Assembly (NCBI GenBank): GCA_965153455.1
Contig: OZ234503.1
Span: forward strand, 3,472,001-3,536,000
DNA from: Sphagnum compactum
Taxonomy: Eukaryota > Bryophyta > Sphagnopsida > Sphagnales
Length of the DNA: 64,000 bases
Direction of reading: 5' to 3'
How positions within the stretch are numbered: position 1 is the first letter of the stretch; the number at the start of each line of letters is the position of its first letter. Of the stretch, positions 38,401 through 49,816 are shown piece after piece. Position numbers and translations under genes: made by a program. Below the pieces are notes generated by a model. It saw nothing but the letters and a program-made list of their open reading frames with translations. It did not search any database and was not told where the DNA came from.

Positions 38401-40242
38401 CAACCTCCCGAACCCACACCCTACATGCAGTCCTGTTGTCTGAAGGATTTATAATTGCTGAGGAATATGTATTCAAACTCAAATCCTTTTAAGACAACAT
38501 TGCATATCAAAGTTACAAACCTGCCTCTCAATGACATTTGTAGGGCTGATGCAGAAATCTCGACCAGCAAGTAGCTGCACCCTCATATAGCTCCCGCATT
38601 GCAGACTTTCATGAGTTCTAGAAATAAAATCATCTGATGTGTTAAGTACAGTACCACTAACAGTCAATACTAGAGGTAATTCTATGCATCTTCATTCACA
38701 TGTGCTGGAACGTTTGTGATACATGGAATAACATGAGGGGGTCGTGACACTTGGGATCACCTGGCAAAAATAGAACCCAGAAATGGCCTCATGTGTTAGT
38801 GTGAGCCGTTTCTTGATTGTTGCATCCTCTGGTGACTGCAGCCAAAATAAAACAAGTTACAGCCATTGACAGGCCTCCATTGCAGCCAAATGGGACCCCA
38901 GAAATCCTTCAAGAGAGAAGTATACCACTCACCACTTCCAAGGCCTTGGCATATGCCTTCTCAGCACTAGGATAATCATGTAATGCAAACTGAGCTTCTC
39001 CTAGCCTGAAGTGGCCCTGTTCAGTCATAGATGTGTGGGTGTCAACTTCCATCGTCAAGCTTTTAATTTTCACCCAACACACATAACAGGCAAACTTTCC
39101 TGCTTCTGTCTATGGTACTTGGAAGATCTAGAAACGCATATTCCAATACCAACTATGTATTGCTGCTTGTCTCCAAAGAAGAGCCTATAAAATACAACTT
39201 TCTCAAATTGTAACTGTCTAATACCTTCTTATCCATAAGTCCATACATGACAAACTATTGGACTACTTCAAGAACCAAAAGACAATCATACAAGTTGCTG
39301 TTGACGTTTTCCACTCAGGGTTTCCCTTGAAGTCCAAGAAAAACTTCCAGATAAGGACTAACAGAATCAGGAAAGAAGAACAACACAGATGGGATGAACT
39401 AGAATGAAGAAACAAAACAAGCAGTACGAACAAAAGTGACAGTCTCTCATTTGTTCAGGGACATGTATGATAGTGACTTATTTATCAGAACTACCCCACT
39501 GACTTCATCTGCTCCTACAATGGGTATAGGTCAGTGTCACCACTGACCAGTGTACTGAGTTTCAGTTGCAAGTCTGGAAGCAACAGGAAGACTCAGTGAT
39601 GATACTGGCTAGCAGCTAACACATAAACATGGCAGGGGAAAAACATAGTGAAAGTAGAGGGGAAAAGACAGAAGTGCACACAAGATACAAAGAAAAAACA
39701 TACAATAACAGACAACAGGGAAAAATTTAACGAAGACCAAAACATATAGTCAAAATCAGAGGTTCACCTTGCTCCAGTTGCTTTTGAAGGAGATGGCCTG
39801 TGTTGCATGGAATAGGGCCTGCACAGAGGCCAATAGAAGCCCACCAGTGTCCATCCTGGTAAGAAAGACAAACCCACTCCTTATAGTTTCCACTCAGACA
39901 CTCTCACTATCCTATCCTGAAGTCCCCAAACCTCTAGTTATAAGGATGCTAAAACTCAGTTTTGAGAGTCCACACAAGCAGCACTGAGGTGAAAGATACA
40001 GAGAAAGCAATTCCTGGATGAAGGAATCAAGATATCCAGGGCTCTCATGCAGACAGTCAGGATAGTACCTCCTGTGGCTGACCAAGCTTAAGATGAGTGA
40101 AGGAGCAATTGCTGTGTAAGGTTGCAAGTTCATCTTCCAGGGATGGATCAGCAGCTGCAATCGCACGCTGGTAGAAGTCAAGTGCTGATACAAAGTTGCC
40201 TTGGTGTAAAGCATCATTGCCTGCAGTCTTAAGGATGTCCAT
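35439..40242 (-). CDS. TPR-metallo-beta-lactamase-fold hydrolase
   Basis: Thirteen exons on the minus strand: 40264-40069 (coding from 40242 if MDILKTAGN is the start), 39818-39768, 39016-38933, 38835-38761, 38574-38521, 38023-37925, 37721-37683, 37264-37142, 36997-36920, 36506-36415, 36222-36178, 36074-35985 and 35553-35439. All phases fit, giving about 372 residues. Residues about 1-110 form TPR helices (GNDALHQGNFVSALDFYQRA; then HFRLGEAQFALHDYPSAEKA). The rest is an MBL hydrolase with metal ligands in THYHFDH, HTPGHTPGS, SGDTLF and YPGHDYG, as in glyoxalase II relatives. An upstream exon could add N-terminal residues, because the frame stays open to the AG acceptor at 40265. Substrate unknown; the TPR part suggests docking to a partner protein. 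The gene diverges from the CFAP97-like gene. Confidence 0.88.
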
Positions 40243-40264
40243 AGCTGGCAAGTCAGACGCCCAC

Positions 40265-42764
40265 CTGAATAATTGTTTGCACCAAAACTCTAAGAAATAA
40301 CCAAATACCCAAATCCCATAGGCTTCCTGAACCCACCCTCTTTCCCATCTCTTTGGCTTCACCAGACCTTTACCCAGATTTCAAAGAGCTTGTGATACAG
40401 TAGGTGGTCCAGTACAAATCCACTCAAGCAATCTCAGGTGGATCTCCACTACTGAAACAAACACAGTAATGACACAGTGGACCAGGTCATTACCATTGAA
40501 TTGGACAAGAGACTAATAAGATTCCATCACAAGAAGTCTTGCAGAAATTCTACAGAAGGCATTACTTTGTGCAAAGGTGTCTCATATGATGCTCGAGTCA
40601 GGTATGAACTGTCATCCATGCTCATTCCTGGCTGCTGAAGGCACCCAGGATGCAAACGCACATTGAACCACATTCCAGGAGGAAGAAGGAAAAATCTTTT
40701 GGTTCCCTGACATAAGGTCTCCAGAAAGACCTGACTCTGGAATAAATGTCAAAGATGAGAATTACAAGTCAATTTTCTGTCATGCTGAGTTCTGTACTTT
40801 GATTAATAGAGCAAATGCATGAGGAACTATAAAAAGAGACAGAAGGGGAAGGTCATAATGCAAATCAGGCAAAATCGATGGAAGAAGCATACAGTGATTG
40901 GAAACTGGGGGAAGATGATGGATTATAAAAATGCACCAGAGAAACAACACACAAAAGGACTAGCTAATAAGAGGAATATATGGATTTACAAGAAATCTGA
41001 AACAAGGCAATGAATTCGGATGACAAGAAGAGACATGAAGCTTGGAGAAACACTGATGTTAAAGATATGTGATATCAGAGTACAAGAATGACATATAAGC
41101 TGGACACAATCTCTTGCAACACTATTTTCACACAATTTACGTAATCTCTTCACTTAATTTCCATAAGGGCAAGATCTAGCATGCACCTCAACTACTTGCA
41201 AGGTGTCCATGCACCCCCTAATATGTTAATGCTTACAGAAAGCCTGATGTGAAGTGAAGATCCAAAGCAAGGTATGTTTTCTATTACATTAATTATGAAT
41301 GAGAGAAGGGTCAATCATGCAAATTACGTGGACTACACCAAAATTGATCCAACTGCTGCCCACTTGCCTGAACTTGCCTGAAGCAAAAGAAGAAATCTGC
41401 GAGTGCTTTGCACCAGTGCTCATGCATCACACTTGAAACCAATTCTGAACCAACAAAAACACTGGAGACATGTATCAATGAATTGCAAAAGTTTATGAAG
41501 CCACGAAGAGACAGCTTGAATTGCGCACGTTGAAAAATGCGCCCACAAAAAGTTGCAGAATCGGTAAATGCTGAACGCAAAGAAATGCTGACCAGCAGAA
41601 GAGAAAGGCCGATGATAAAACGACCTCCAAAATCCAGGAACTCGCACCTTTCCCACCGGTGCCAAGTAAACCTGCAGAAAACCACCCGCCAGTGACTAGG
41701 GTTTGAAGCTCTGCAAAGAAGACGACGGAAGCGCCTGCCCGCCTGCCCGTCCTTCGGCGTTCCGTTTCCCTCGCTCGGATTGGTAGCCGGTAACTGGACG
41801 CTCTTCTTCCCCTCGATGGCAACTGAACAGGGCCTGATACCGAACATAGTTGGTAACCGGATGTTGTTCTCTCGCACGATCCCTCGGATTGGTATCCGGT
41901 TGGAGCTGGTAACCGAGCATGAGTGGTAACTGGGCGTTGTCGTATCCCTCAGACTGATATCCGGATTGGTAACCGGACGGTCCTCTCGCCTCTCTCGTTG
42001 TCTCTCTCGCTCTCTCTCTCTCTCTCTCTCGCTCGCTCGCTCGCTCGCCGCGTGTGTGCACATTCCACTGCTTCCTTAGAGACCGACTTCTCTGATGTTT
42101 TTTCTGTTTTAGGAAAGAAGAAGAGCAGCGTTGTTCTTTCTTCGGTTGCTTTGTGTTTAGTCGGTTTCTTCTTCGACATTCAAGTTTGTTATTGTGTGTT
42201 TACGAGTTCGTTACGGATCCTCCTCCTGGTTTAGTTAGTCAGTCAATTGTTTTTGCTGGTAGGCGCATGCATGGACGGTGCGCTTGCTATAATGTAAGTA
42301 ATAATATGCATAGATCATGGAGAATTGAAAGGGTGTGCACACCGGTTACAGTTTTCCTGTACATAAAAAGAGTGTGTGTTGTCCACAAAACCATTTACAT
42401 TTACACAGAAAAAGTTAGCCGCCTCTGCCACCTGCTCTATAGATTGCAGCAGGAGCAGCCGCAGCAGCCATACATACTTCTTCAGCTGAGCAAATGAGCA
42501 CTATGGAACTCCAACATGCCACACACAGAGAGATTGCGCCAACAGTAGAGTAACCTAATTGGCTGTACACTACTACTACTACTACATTGTTTTTGCTCAA
42601 TTTTTTTCCTTTTCTTTTCTTTTCTTCTTCTTCTTCTTCTAACCAGTTTTTTCTTGCGACTGAACACACAAATGATGATGATGATGATGATGATGATGCT
42701 GATTCGCACCAAGCAACGAATAATGAATTAAAGTTTTGTCTTCTAAGTTCATCAGTCTGTATCA
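40265..42764. promoter_or_regulatory. Shared upstream region of two divergent genes
   Basis: Lies between the TPR-MBL gene (minus) and the CFAP97-like gene (plus). From 41500 to 42060 it is GC-richer than its surroundings, with a cluster of GGTAACCGG-like words (41776-41976), then (CT)n at about 42000-42030 and (CGCT)n at 42030-42047. A 250-codon minus ORF (42063-41311) runs through it but is largely driven by these repeats (Arg-Glu run) and resembles no protein. It may include the 5' UTR exon of the TPR-MBL gene. An (ATG)n tract (about 42673-42699) and TTC repeats lie just before the CFAP97-like start. Confidence 0.55.
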
Positions 42765-43120
42765 ATGGTGGCTTCAGATCTATTCGGTGAGTAGGCAACC
42801 TTTTTTTGTTGTTGTCACACTTTTTTCTTCTCTCTGTAAATGTATGTAAAGATCATCATCAACTTCTTCTTCTTCTTCTTCTTCTTCTTTCTTTCTTTTT
42901 TTTTGGTTGTGTTCATTTTCCTACCTCCCTCCCTCTGTGATGAAACACAGAAAAGGGAGAGGAGTGGAGTTGGTCACTTGGGTATCCAAATGAGGAACTG
43001 GAAAGAATGCATGATCTTTTGTAAATTCCAGCAATTTGGAGCTCAAAGTCTTCTTCAATCCTTAGCTTCAGTTTTTTGGGAATCTGTGTTATATATTTGG
43101 ACACTTTTGTGGTTTTTTGG

Positions 43121-43167
<47 letters not shown>

Positions 43168-44701
43168 GTTGTTAGCAACAAACATTGTCCATCATTCATG
43201 TGTCCCAAGCAAACCTGATCAAAATCTTTTATTTCTTTTGAAAGAAACAATCCCAGTAAAATCATCTTTCAGGTACAGGAACAAGCAACAAATCAAGTAA
43301 AGCTGTTGACACTGAGAACCGGAATAGGAAATTTGCCAAGGAAAACTCCTGGGTGAAATTTGACCACTCAAAAGAGCTGAAAAGCCATCAAGAGAGGGTG
43401 CGCAAAATGAAGCCTTGCATTCGTACTACTCCCACAATTGTCAATCACCCAAGGCCCTTCCAATCTCACATCCGGAAGAGGGATTTGATGCAAGAAGGTG
43501 CGATTCTTCCCTCTAAGTCTTTCCAAAAGATCATTTTCACCCAGGTGAATTTGCAATTGTTAGTAGGTTCAGTATCAAGCTAGAAAGAGCAGGGTCTTTG
43601 TGTCTGACTGATCCTGTTGAAAATGTTCAAGGTTACTTGAAGGAGTTAGAAACAATTGTCTGAGTCCTCAAGCTATATATTATAATATGATATGATGATT
43701 CTTTGTGGTGTCATCACACACTTCACAAATGGGAGATCATCATCCTTCAAAAGAGTCAGGCAGCTCATAACAAAATCCCCCGGTTTGTTCCTGATATGCA
43801 ATAGACAAGCTGAGGCTGATTGAGAAACAGAACTATCAATTGCTAAAGAGACTGCGGTACATTCACAAGACTTACTCTCTATACATGCCCAAAAAACGAT
43901 ACTATCTCATCCGTGGCGAGGCTTTCAAGTAAGCTTATGTCACAAACTTTTTTGTCCTATTTCAGTAATTAAGACAACTCTATGGCAAATGGGTCAATCA
44001 TAGAATTGTTTCTACGTTTTAATGTGAACTACAAAAACACATTTGAAATTTGAGGACTTGTCGAGTGATCTGATTTCATTTTGTTTAATTGAAAACAATG
44101 CTTCACTTGGAGATTGTGTTTCAATGGAATTTAGTGATTTTATTTTGTTTAATTGAAGACATTGTTTCACTAGTAGACTATGCAAATGGAATTTATACAG
44201 AGTAGCCTTCTCTTACTTCTCTTCCATGTGATCTAATGATGATGATGATGTTCTTATGTCGTCTTTAAAGTGAAAGGATTTGAGATGACTACATAAACTT
44301 CAGCAAAAACCTTGCATGAATCTTAGTGGGTCATGGCAATCATTTAGTTTATTACTTCATCTCAAAGTCCAGGAGACACACTCCAATGGGACTTAAAAAG
44401 CAGAGGAGAAAAGGTACCCAGTTCAATGACTTTCACTTGTATTTCTTTCCTTCATATTATGCAAATATTGGAAATTTTTCCCAACAGGCTGAACAAACCG
44501 GGGTCTCTCAGAACCAAAAAGTTGTTTGAGAAACCAAAGCAGGAAGAACATCCAGAGATAGCAGTGGAGTGTCCCCCTCCTCAAGGCTATGGCAGATCAA
44601 AACTCACAAGTCAACACAAGAAGGCAAATCATGAGATGATACACAAAGTAGCATCACTTAGCATAAACAGTGATTCATCTCAAGAGAGCCAAAATCTATG
44701 A
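42765..44701 (+). CDS. CFAP97-family-like protein (sperm axoneme / flagella associated)
   Basis: Four exons: 42765-42786 (MVASDLF plus one base), 43273-43544, 43810-43928 and 44488-44701, with phases 1, 0 and 2 all consistent, giving 208 residues. The middle carries the family pattern: a His-spaced basic helix (FDHSKELKSHQERVRKMKP), a TTPTIVNHPRP segment, then IEKQNYQLLKRLRYI, matching the I-x-x-x-N-x-x-L-x-x-R/K-I/L signature of the KIAA1430/CFAP97 domain. The C-terminal 70 residues are Lys-rich and probably disordered. Known members act in sperm flagella or ciliary axonemes, so a plant copy fits a lineage with motile sperm. The exon 2-3 junction uses AG at 43808-43809; TAG at 43802-43804 would break the frame. 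The family call is from pattern memory, not a search. Confidence 0.65.
43126..43166. repeat. (CT)n microsatellite in first intron of the CFAP97-like gene
   Basis: About 20 CT units within the 486-bp first intron, about 105 bp upstream of the exon 2 acceptor. Confidence 0.95.
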
Positions 44702-47700
44702 AATTAAAACCCATGTTTGAAAATGTTAGAAATTCGCACTCAACGATAAAGAATCGAGCAAGACAATTTGGTTCTTAGCCCAAGTTGATGAATTGACCTT
44801 GTATCTAGGCATTGTCATATGGCATTGTCATAATCATGCATTGTCCATAATAGTATGACAATCATGCTAAAGGTTGCTTTCACCCTAAATTGCCCAACAT
44901 CTCACACATTAATTGTAACCTCCCATAACATCTTGAGATCCTCTACTAAAGGTTTCAATATGTGTCAAAGTGTTCACTTGTCACCAATAATGGGCCTCAT
45001 GGTATGATCAATGAGAACATCATGAAATGTTTCTTGGTGGACATCCATGGTGGAACATTGTAGTTTAGTAAAATCACTCTAGCCGAATCGACCAACTAAA
45101 TCTTTAATCCCCACATGGGTCTAGCCCATCAATGGTCATTCTTAGGTGTATGTTTCAAAGCTCCATTGCAACAATTCTTCCACACAATTCCTTTGGTGTG
45201 AGTTTGCGACATGTTTTACCAAGTCATCTTATGGTGATGCCACACCATCAACTATGTTTGGGCTAGAATGTTATAGATTTGTTGTAATTGAAGTCCAAGT
45301 GGGAAATGGAGCAACATATTGTTCTTAGCCACCTTCGATTTCCCCGCCACTTTGAACCTAGGTTTTTGATAATGTGGACTACTTTCAACTCTTGCATGAA
45401 TCCCTTTAAACAATGTACATCTTTTTTCGCAAACATCAATCACATTGTAAACTAAACCTAATTTTTTTAACATCATGGAAGTCTCATACTCAAAATTGGG
45501 TAAGGTGTTAGGAGTAAGTAATTATTTTTTAATAGACCAAACAATTTGGTTTATATGAATGCATCGAATGTGCCATGAGTCTGACAACAATTCAATATCA
45601 ATAGGACACACAGAAGTTTGACAATTGGGAATTTTCATATAGCGAAGTTTTGGCCACTTATTTAAACTCCTCCTGGCCAAGGCTCATGGTAACCCCATCT
45701 TCAAGTGGGACATTGTTGTTATGTTTTCATTGCCACATGCATCTCCCATGTTTCCACCATGGGACTCCATATTGTCCTCTTGATTGTGTTGTTCATTGAC
45801 CTCATCCATGTGTTGCATTTCTTCCGTTACATGTTCATGGCCATTAATGTTAACCCTAGATAATGTCCTTCCTTAGACATCATGTGGTTTTCTAGGTGCA
45901 TTGAAATCATCTTGAACCTCTAATATATCCCCCATGCATGAACTCCATCTTGAGCTACCCCAACCTCAAAATATTGTGAACATCTTTTGTAACTTGATCG
46001 ATCATCACAATTAATTCATTGGTCATTTGACCTACCATATCCACATGTTCATCTATGTGGGTTCCTTTGACCAAATGGTCTATAGTGTTTAGTTGTGGAT
46101 CATGGAAGCATGTTGCCCACTCCTCATGTGATGAATCATATGGATCACCCTATATTATTTCATACATGTATCTAATTATAAATTATGTATATGCCCTTTA
46201 TATATACCATGTTAATTAGTGATCCATGTTGATAATAATGTCTTGACCATAAATATACCATGTTGATACATACCATGCTAATCATAAACATACCACGTTA
46301 ATCAATAGATGTATGTCATACCTTTGTCCAACCCTGATTGGGAGGATGTTGTCCAAAATATCATAAATGTTTTTTAAATGTTCTTCATTTAAGAATGCCT
46401 ATGAACTTGAACATATCCCACAAGGAAATAAATACCTTTCCACTTGAATGGCATGTGCACAAGCCTCATCATGCTTCCAAAGCTTCAAATCATGGGCCTT
46501 CACCCACTCAAAATCTAGTAATGACAATCACCTTAATGTTTTTTGAACCTCCATGAAAGCTTGCACATCCTCAACGAAAACCCGTAGGTTTTTTTTAGCT
46601 TTAACTAGATTGAATTTTTTGTGTTTTTTTTAAATAATTGATCCCATGTTTAACATTGCATTATCACTAAAATCCTATTACATTCCCACTAAAATCCCAC
46701 TAGACTTTCATGATAATTACACGTATTAACACATCTACATCCCTATTTTGGGAAATCTCATCATGAGAAAACAAAACAAACAAAGCACCTTCCTTGATAG
46801 AAATAAGAGACCCGGCATTGAACTGTAGGTCTCCTGCATTTTGAAGTTTGCTGACAATTTTGCAATATAATTCTCCAGATGCCTCACATAGACATTAGTA
46901 TTTCAGTGGCATTATATGATTCACAAATGAGTAACTTATAGGAGTTCGTTCAACACAGAACTTGTACCAAGTTTTTTTCTTGAAACACTATATATATACG
47001 TCATTTATAGATAATATGCTCTGACAGCTGCCCAGAAGATCAGGTTAGAACAATGGGGCGCGACTTATTCACGTATGACTCGGGGATTCAGTTGGACACG
47101 ACGAGCATTCGTTAGACCACTGATTCTCTCGAACCGGTTGCACTGACGAGCCCATTCTCTGGTTGTTGAGGTGACCGTAGTTCGTCGTCTTGGCAGAAGA
47201 AAGGCTGACTATATATGAATGGGTCAACAACTTCAGCAGCTAATATATGTTTGCCTTCAGAATTTGCCTAGGGAATGAAGCGCGAGCTGTTCCGGACTTC
47301 CTCTTCGCGCCTCATGACGCCCAAATCCTCTAGTATTAATTAAGCACCTGCAAAATGACGAGATCCACTACAAATTGTTCCCATCCCATGCAGTTCCACA
47401 ACCAATTGGACGAGAGAAAGAAGAAAAGCAAGGATGTCAGAAGAGAAGTGATCATAGTTGCACCTCCATTGACATTGTATCTACCCTACTCCATTGAAAA
47501 ATGTTAGATGACAATAACATGCTCATGTCAAAGTACACATACTTAATTTCAACAATTACGTACTTTTTGGCACAATGATCATTGTGGGAACTAAAAATAC
47601 CCAAGTTTTGAATCTTGGAAATTTTGAATGATAATATCATTACCAATAGAAATACAAATTATAGGTAAAATATATATGGAAATCACAAAAATTTGTTACT

Positions 47701-48150
47701 TAATTTGACATGCCAAATCAATTTTACAAAAATTCAAATGCTTGTTTGGCCATATATATTTCAAAACACAATTTACATGCAGTTATATTAAATGCTATAG
47801 GTAATAATAACTAATAAGTAATTATTATTATTAATTTGGATACAAGTATATATGATTAATATTATTATTATAACTATTAGGCTAAGCTAGCTACATATAT
47901 TAGGGACAAATATTAGCTTAAATTAGGTCCATGTTATTTAGCCAAAGCTATATATATTATACATTTTTTACTCATTAGATTAATTCCAAATGTTTATGAT
48001 ATGTACATAATGTATTCACAATAACATTTTATAAGATTTTTTTATTTATAATTTTTTCTTACAATCCAAAATTCAAAAAATTAAATAATGGTTACGACTG
48101 CTAATGGTACATGTAGTATGACTACACCCTACACTCCCACTAGACTTCCA
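44702..48150. other. Gene-free stretch downstream of the CFAP97-like gene
   Basis: No gene recognised. Contents: short repeated words TACCATGTTAAT / TACCATGCTAAT near 46205-46310, and a GC-rich, CpG-containing block of about 300 bp at 47035-47335 in otherwise AT-rich DNA. AT-rich sequence with ATTATTATT runs follows at 47800-47880. Confidence 0.45.
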
Positions 48151-49586
48151 CTAAGAACATTACTTGCACATAGATTACAAAATCGATTATAAGCCATCAA
48201 AATCAATAGTGGTTAAATTGCCATGTGTTGGATCAATTACAAATTGTATAATTTATTTTGTTAAAACCATTGAACAAAAATATTTGCATTTGGATTATAA
48301 TTTCAAACTACAACCCACTAAAATTAATTGGCCAAATTGTTAACGGGTAGAAATTTCTAGACTAGTTAGTTCCATAGGCCTTTTAGTAATTATTAATTAC
48401 TAGTGGTAAATTTATCATCCCTTACCCAAGGGGTGAAACTAGTGGGATTACGTAGCTCGGGTTAGTGAATGGTTGGGGGTAATCCACCCAATCATTTAAG
48501 AGATTTTTAGGAATGGATTAAAATAAGGGCCCTATTTTCTAGGGGTCAATGTGAGCCTTGTGTGTGGTATGTGGGGAAGAGGGACTAGGGGAAGTGGACA
48601 AGGAGGCTGAGAGGGATTCGATACTTGGAGGTGTGGGGAATTTGGGAATGGAGGACTCTCATGGAGAGGGATGTCATGAATGGAAAAAAAATGTATGTAC
48701 CTTTGTGTGTGATTTTAATGGAGGATGGTTGAAGGACTCAAGTCTCTTGTGATGTATTGTTATTTTATTAAGTGAGGAAGGTAAAATAGTTAATAATCTA
48801 CAACTAGGATGTTTCATTAAGTTAGTTGTTACGTATTTTCTTTAGGATAAATCCTAACAAGGCTCAACCTTTGGTAGTCTCTAGATAACTAAACTATTGG
48901 CTGCCACTAGAAGGTAACATATAGTCCTTAATGGTAAAAAGCAACGGAAGGGAAAATTTTTAAAAAACCGCCTATAGATTAAAGGGTACCTCTACAGGTG
49001 GTAAACAAGGGTTATAAAGGAAGGCAACGAGTTACAGATAGTAAAGAACAAAGGAAGGACTTCCCAAGGTGCTGCAAGTGATAAGCCAAGTCACCATGAG
49101 GACATGCAAGGCTTGAAGAGGAGGGACAATAATAATAAAAGGTCTGCAAACCCCCTAGACAACATCCAGGAGTATTGAAGGTATTATACAACGGGAGAGT
49201 AGCTACTCTCGAGTTCTAATCACTTCTCATGAACTTCCCCTCTCTACTTTCTCCCCATTACCCCCTGGTTTAGATCACTTATAGGAAGGTAGGTTTGGTT
49301 TTAGGCAATAGACCCTTACTTACCTCCTTCTTCTTGGTATGAAATCTAACTTGTTACTTGAGTAATTGTAGTAAAATAAACTAATCAAGGTAGTTCTTTT
49401 GTGGATTAATAAGGTGCTGACCTGCCCCCTAGTCTTACCCCTTGGAGGACAATAATGATCGGGGGTAACACAAACAAACTACACTTGAATTATAACTTTG
49501 TCCAAAGTTGTCCCATTGAAGTCCATTTGCTAAATCACTTACACTTGGATTACAAATTCAACTACAAATCAATGAAGTCATTCCAC
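48150..49586. repeat. Degenerate AT-rich tandem array, left part
   Basis: Contains recurrent phrases of the type ACTTGGATTACAAxTTCAACTA, AACCAATGAAATCA and TTGAATT, at roughly 50-70 bp spacing (for example 48170, 48285, 49480 and 49540). The same phrases resume directly after the retrotransposon at 55300. Units are strongly diverged and the left boundary is uncertain. Confidence 0.5.
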
Positions 49587-49816
49587 TGTTATGGATCGAC
49601 TACAAACAAGTGGAGAATTACAAGACAAGACAAGCTTTATTGACCCATCAACTGGTGTTGATCTGCTGAAGGGTTGTTCCCCAGACTATCTCCTTTTATA
49701 ACCCTGAGCCATACTAGTCCCAAAATATCCTAGGCCATGATATTGCCAAAAGTATCCCAAAATATCCTAGGCCATGATATTGCCAAAAGTATCCCAAAAT
49801 ATCCTAGGCCATGACA
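49587..49816 (-). repeat. 3' LTR of the retrotransposon
   Basis: 230 bp. Differs from the other LTR by a C/T change near its plus-strand start and by fewer copies of an internal 37-bp repeat (AAAATATCCTAGGCCATGAT with ATTGCCAAAAGTATCCC). Confidence 0.93.

Noticed and set aside
41311-42063. 250-codon minus-strand ORF upstream of the TPR-MBL gene
   Set aside because: The N-terminal part is an Arg/Glu run from (CT)n and much of the rest translates the GGTAACCGG-type repeats. No domain is recognisable. It overlaps the presumed promoter/5' UTR region and has frame alternatives of similar quality.
44365-44417. Extra exon of the CFAP97-like gene (RHTPMGLKKQRRK)
   Set aside because: Its phases (2 in, 1 out) do not fit the following exon, whereas skipping it joins exon 3 to exon 4 cleanly in phase 2.
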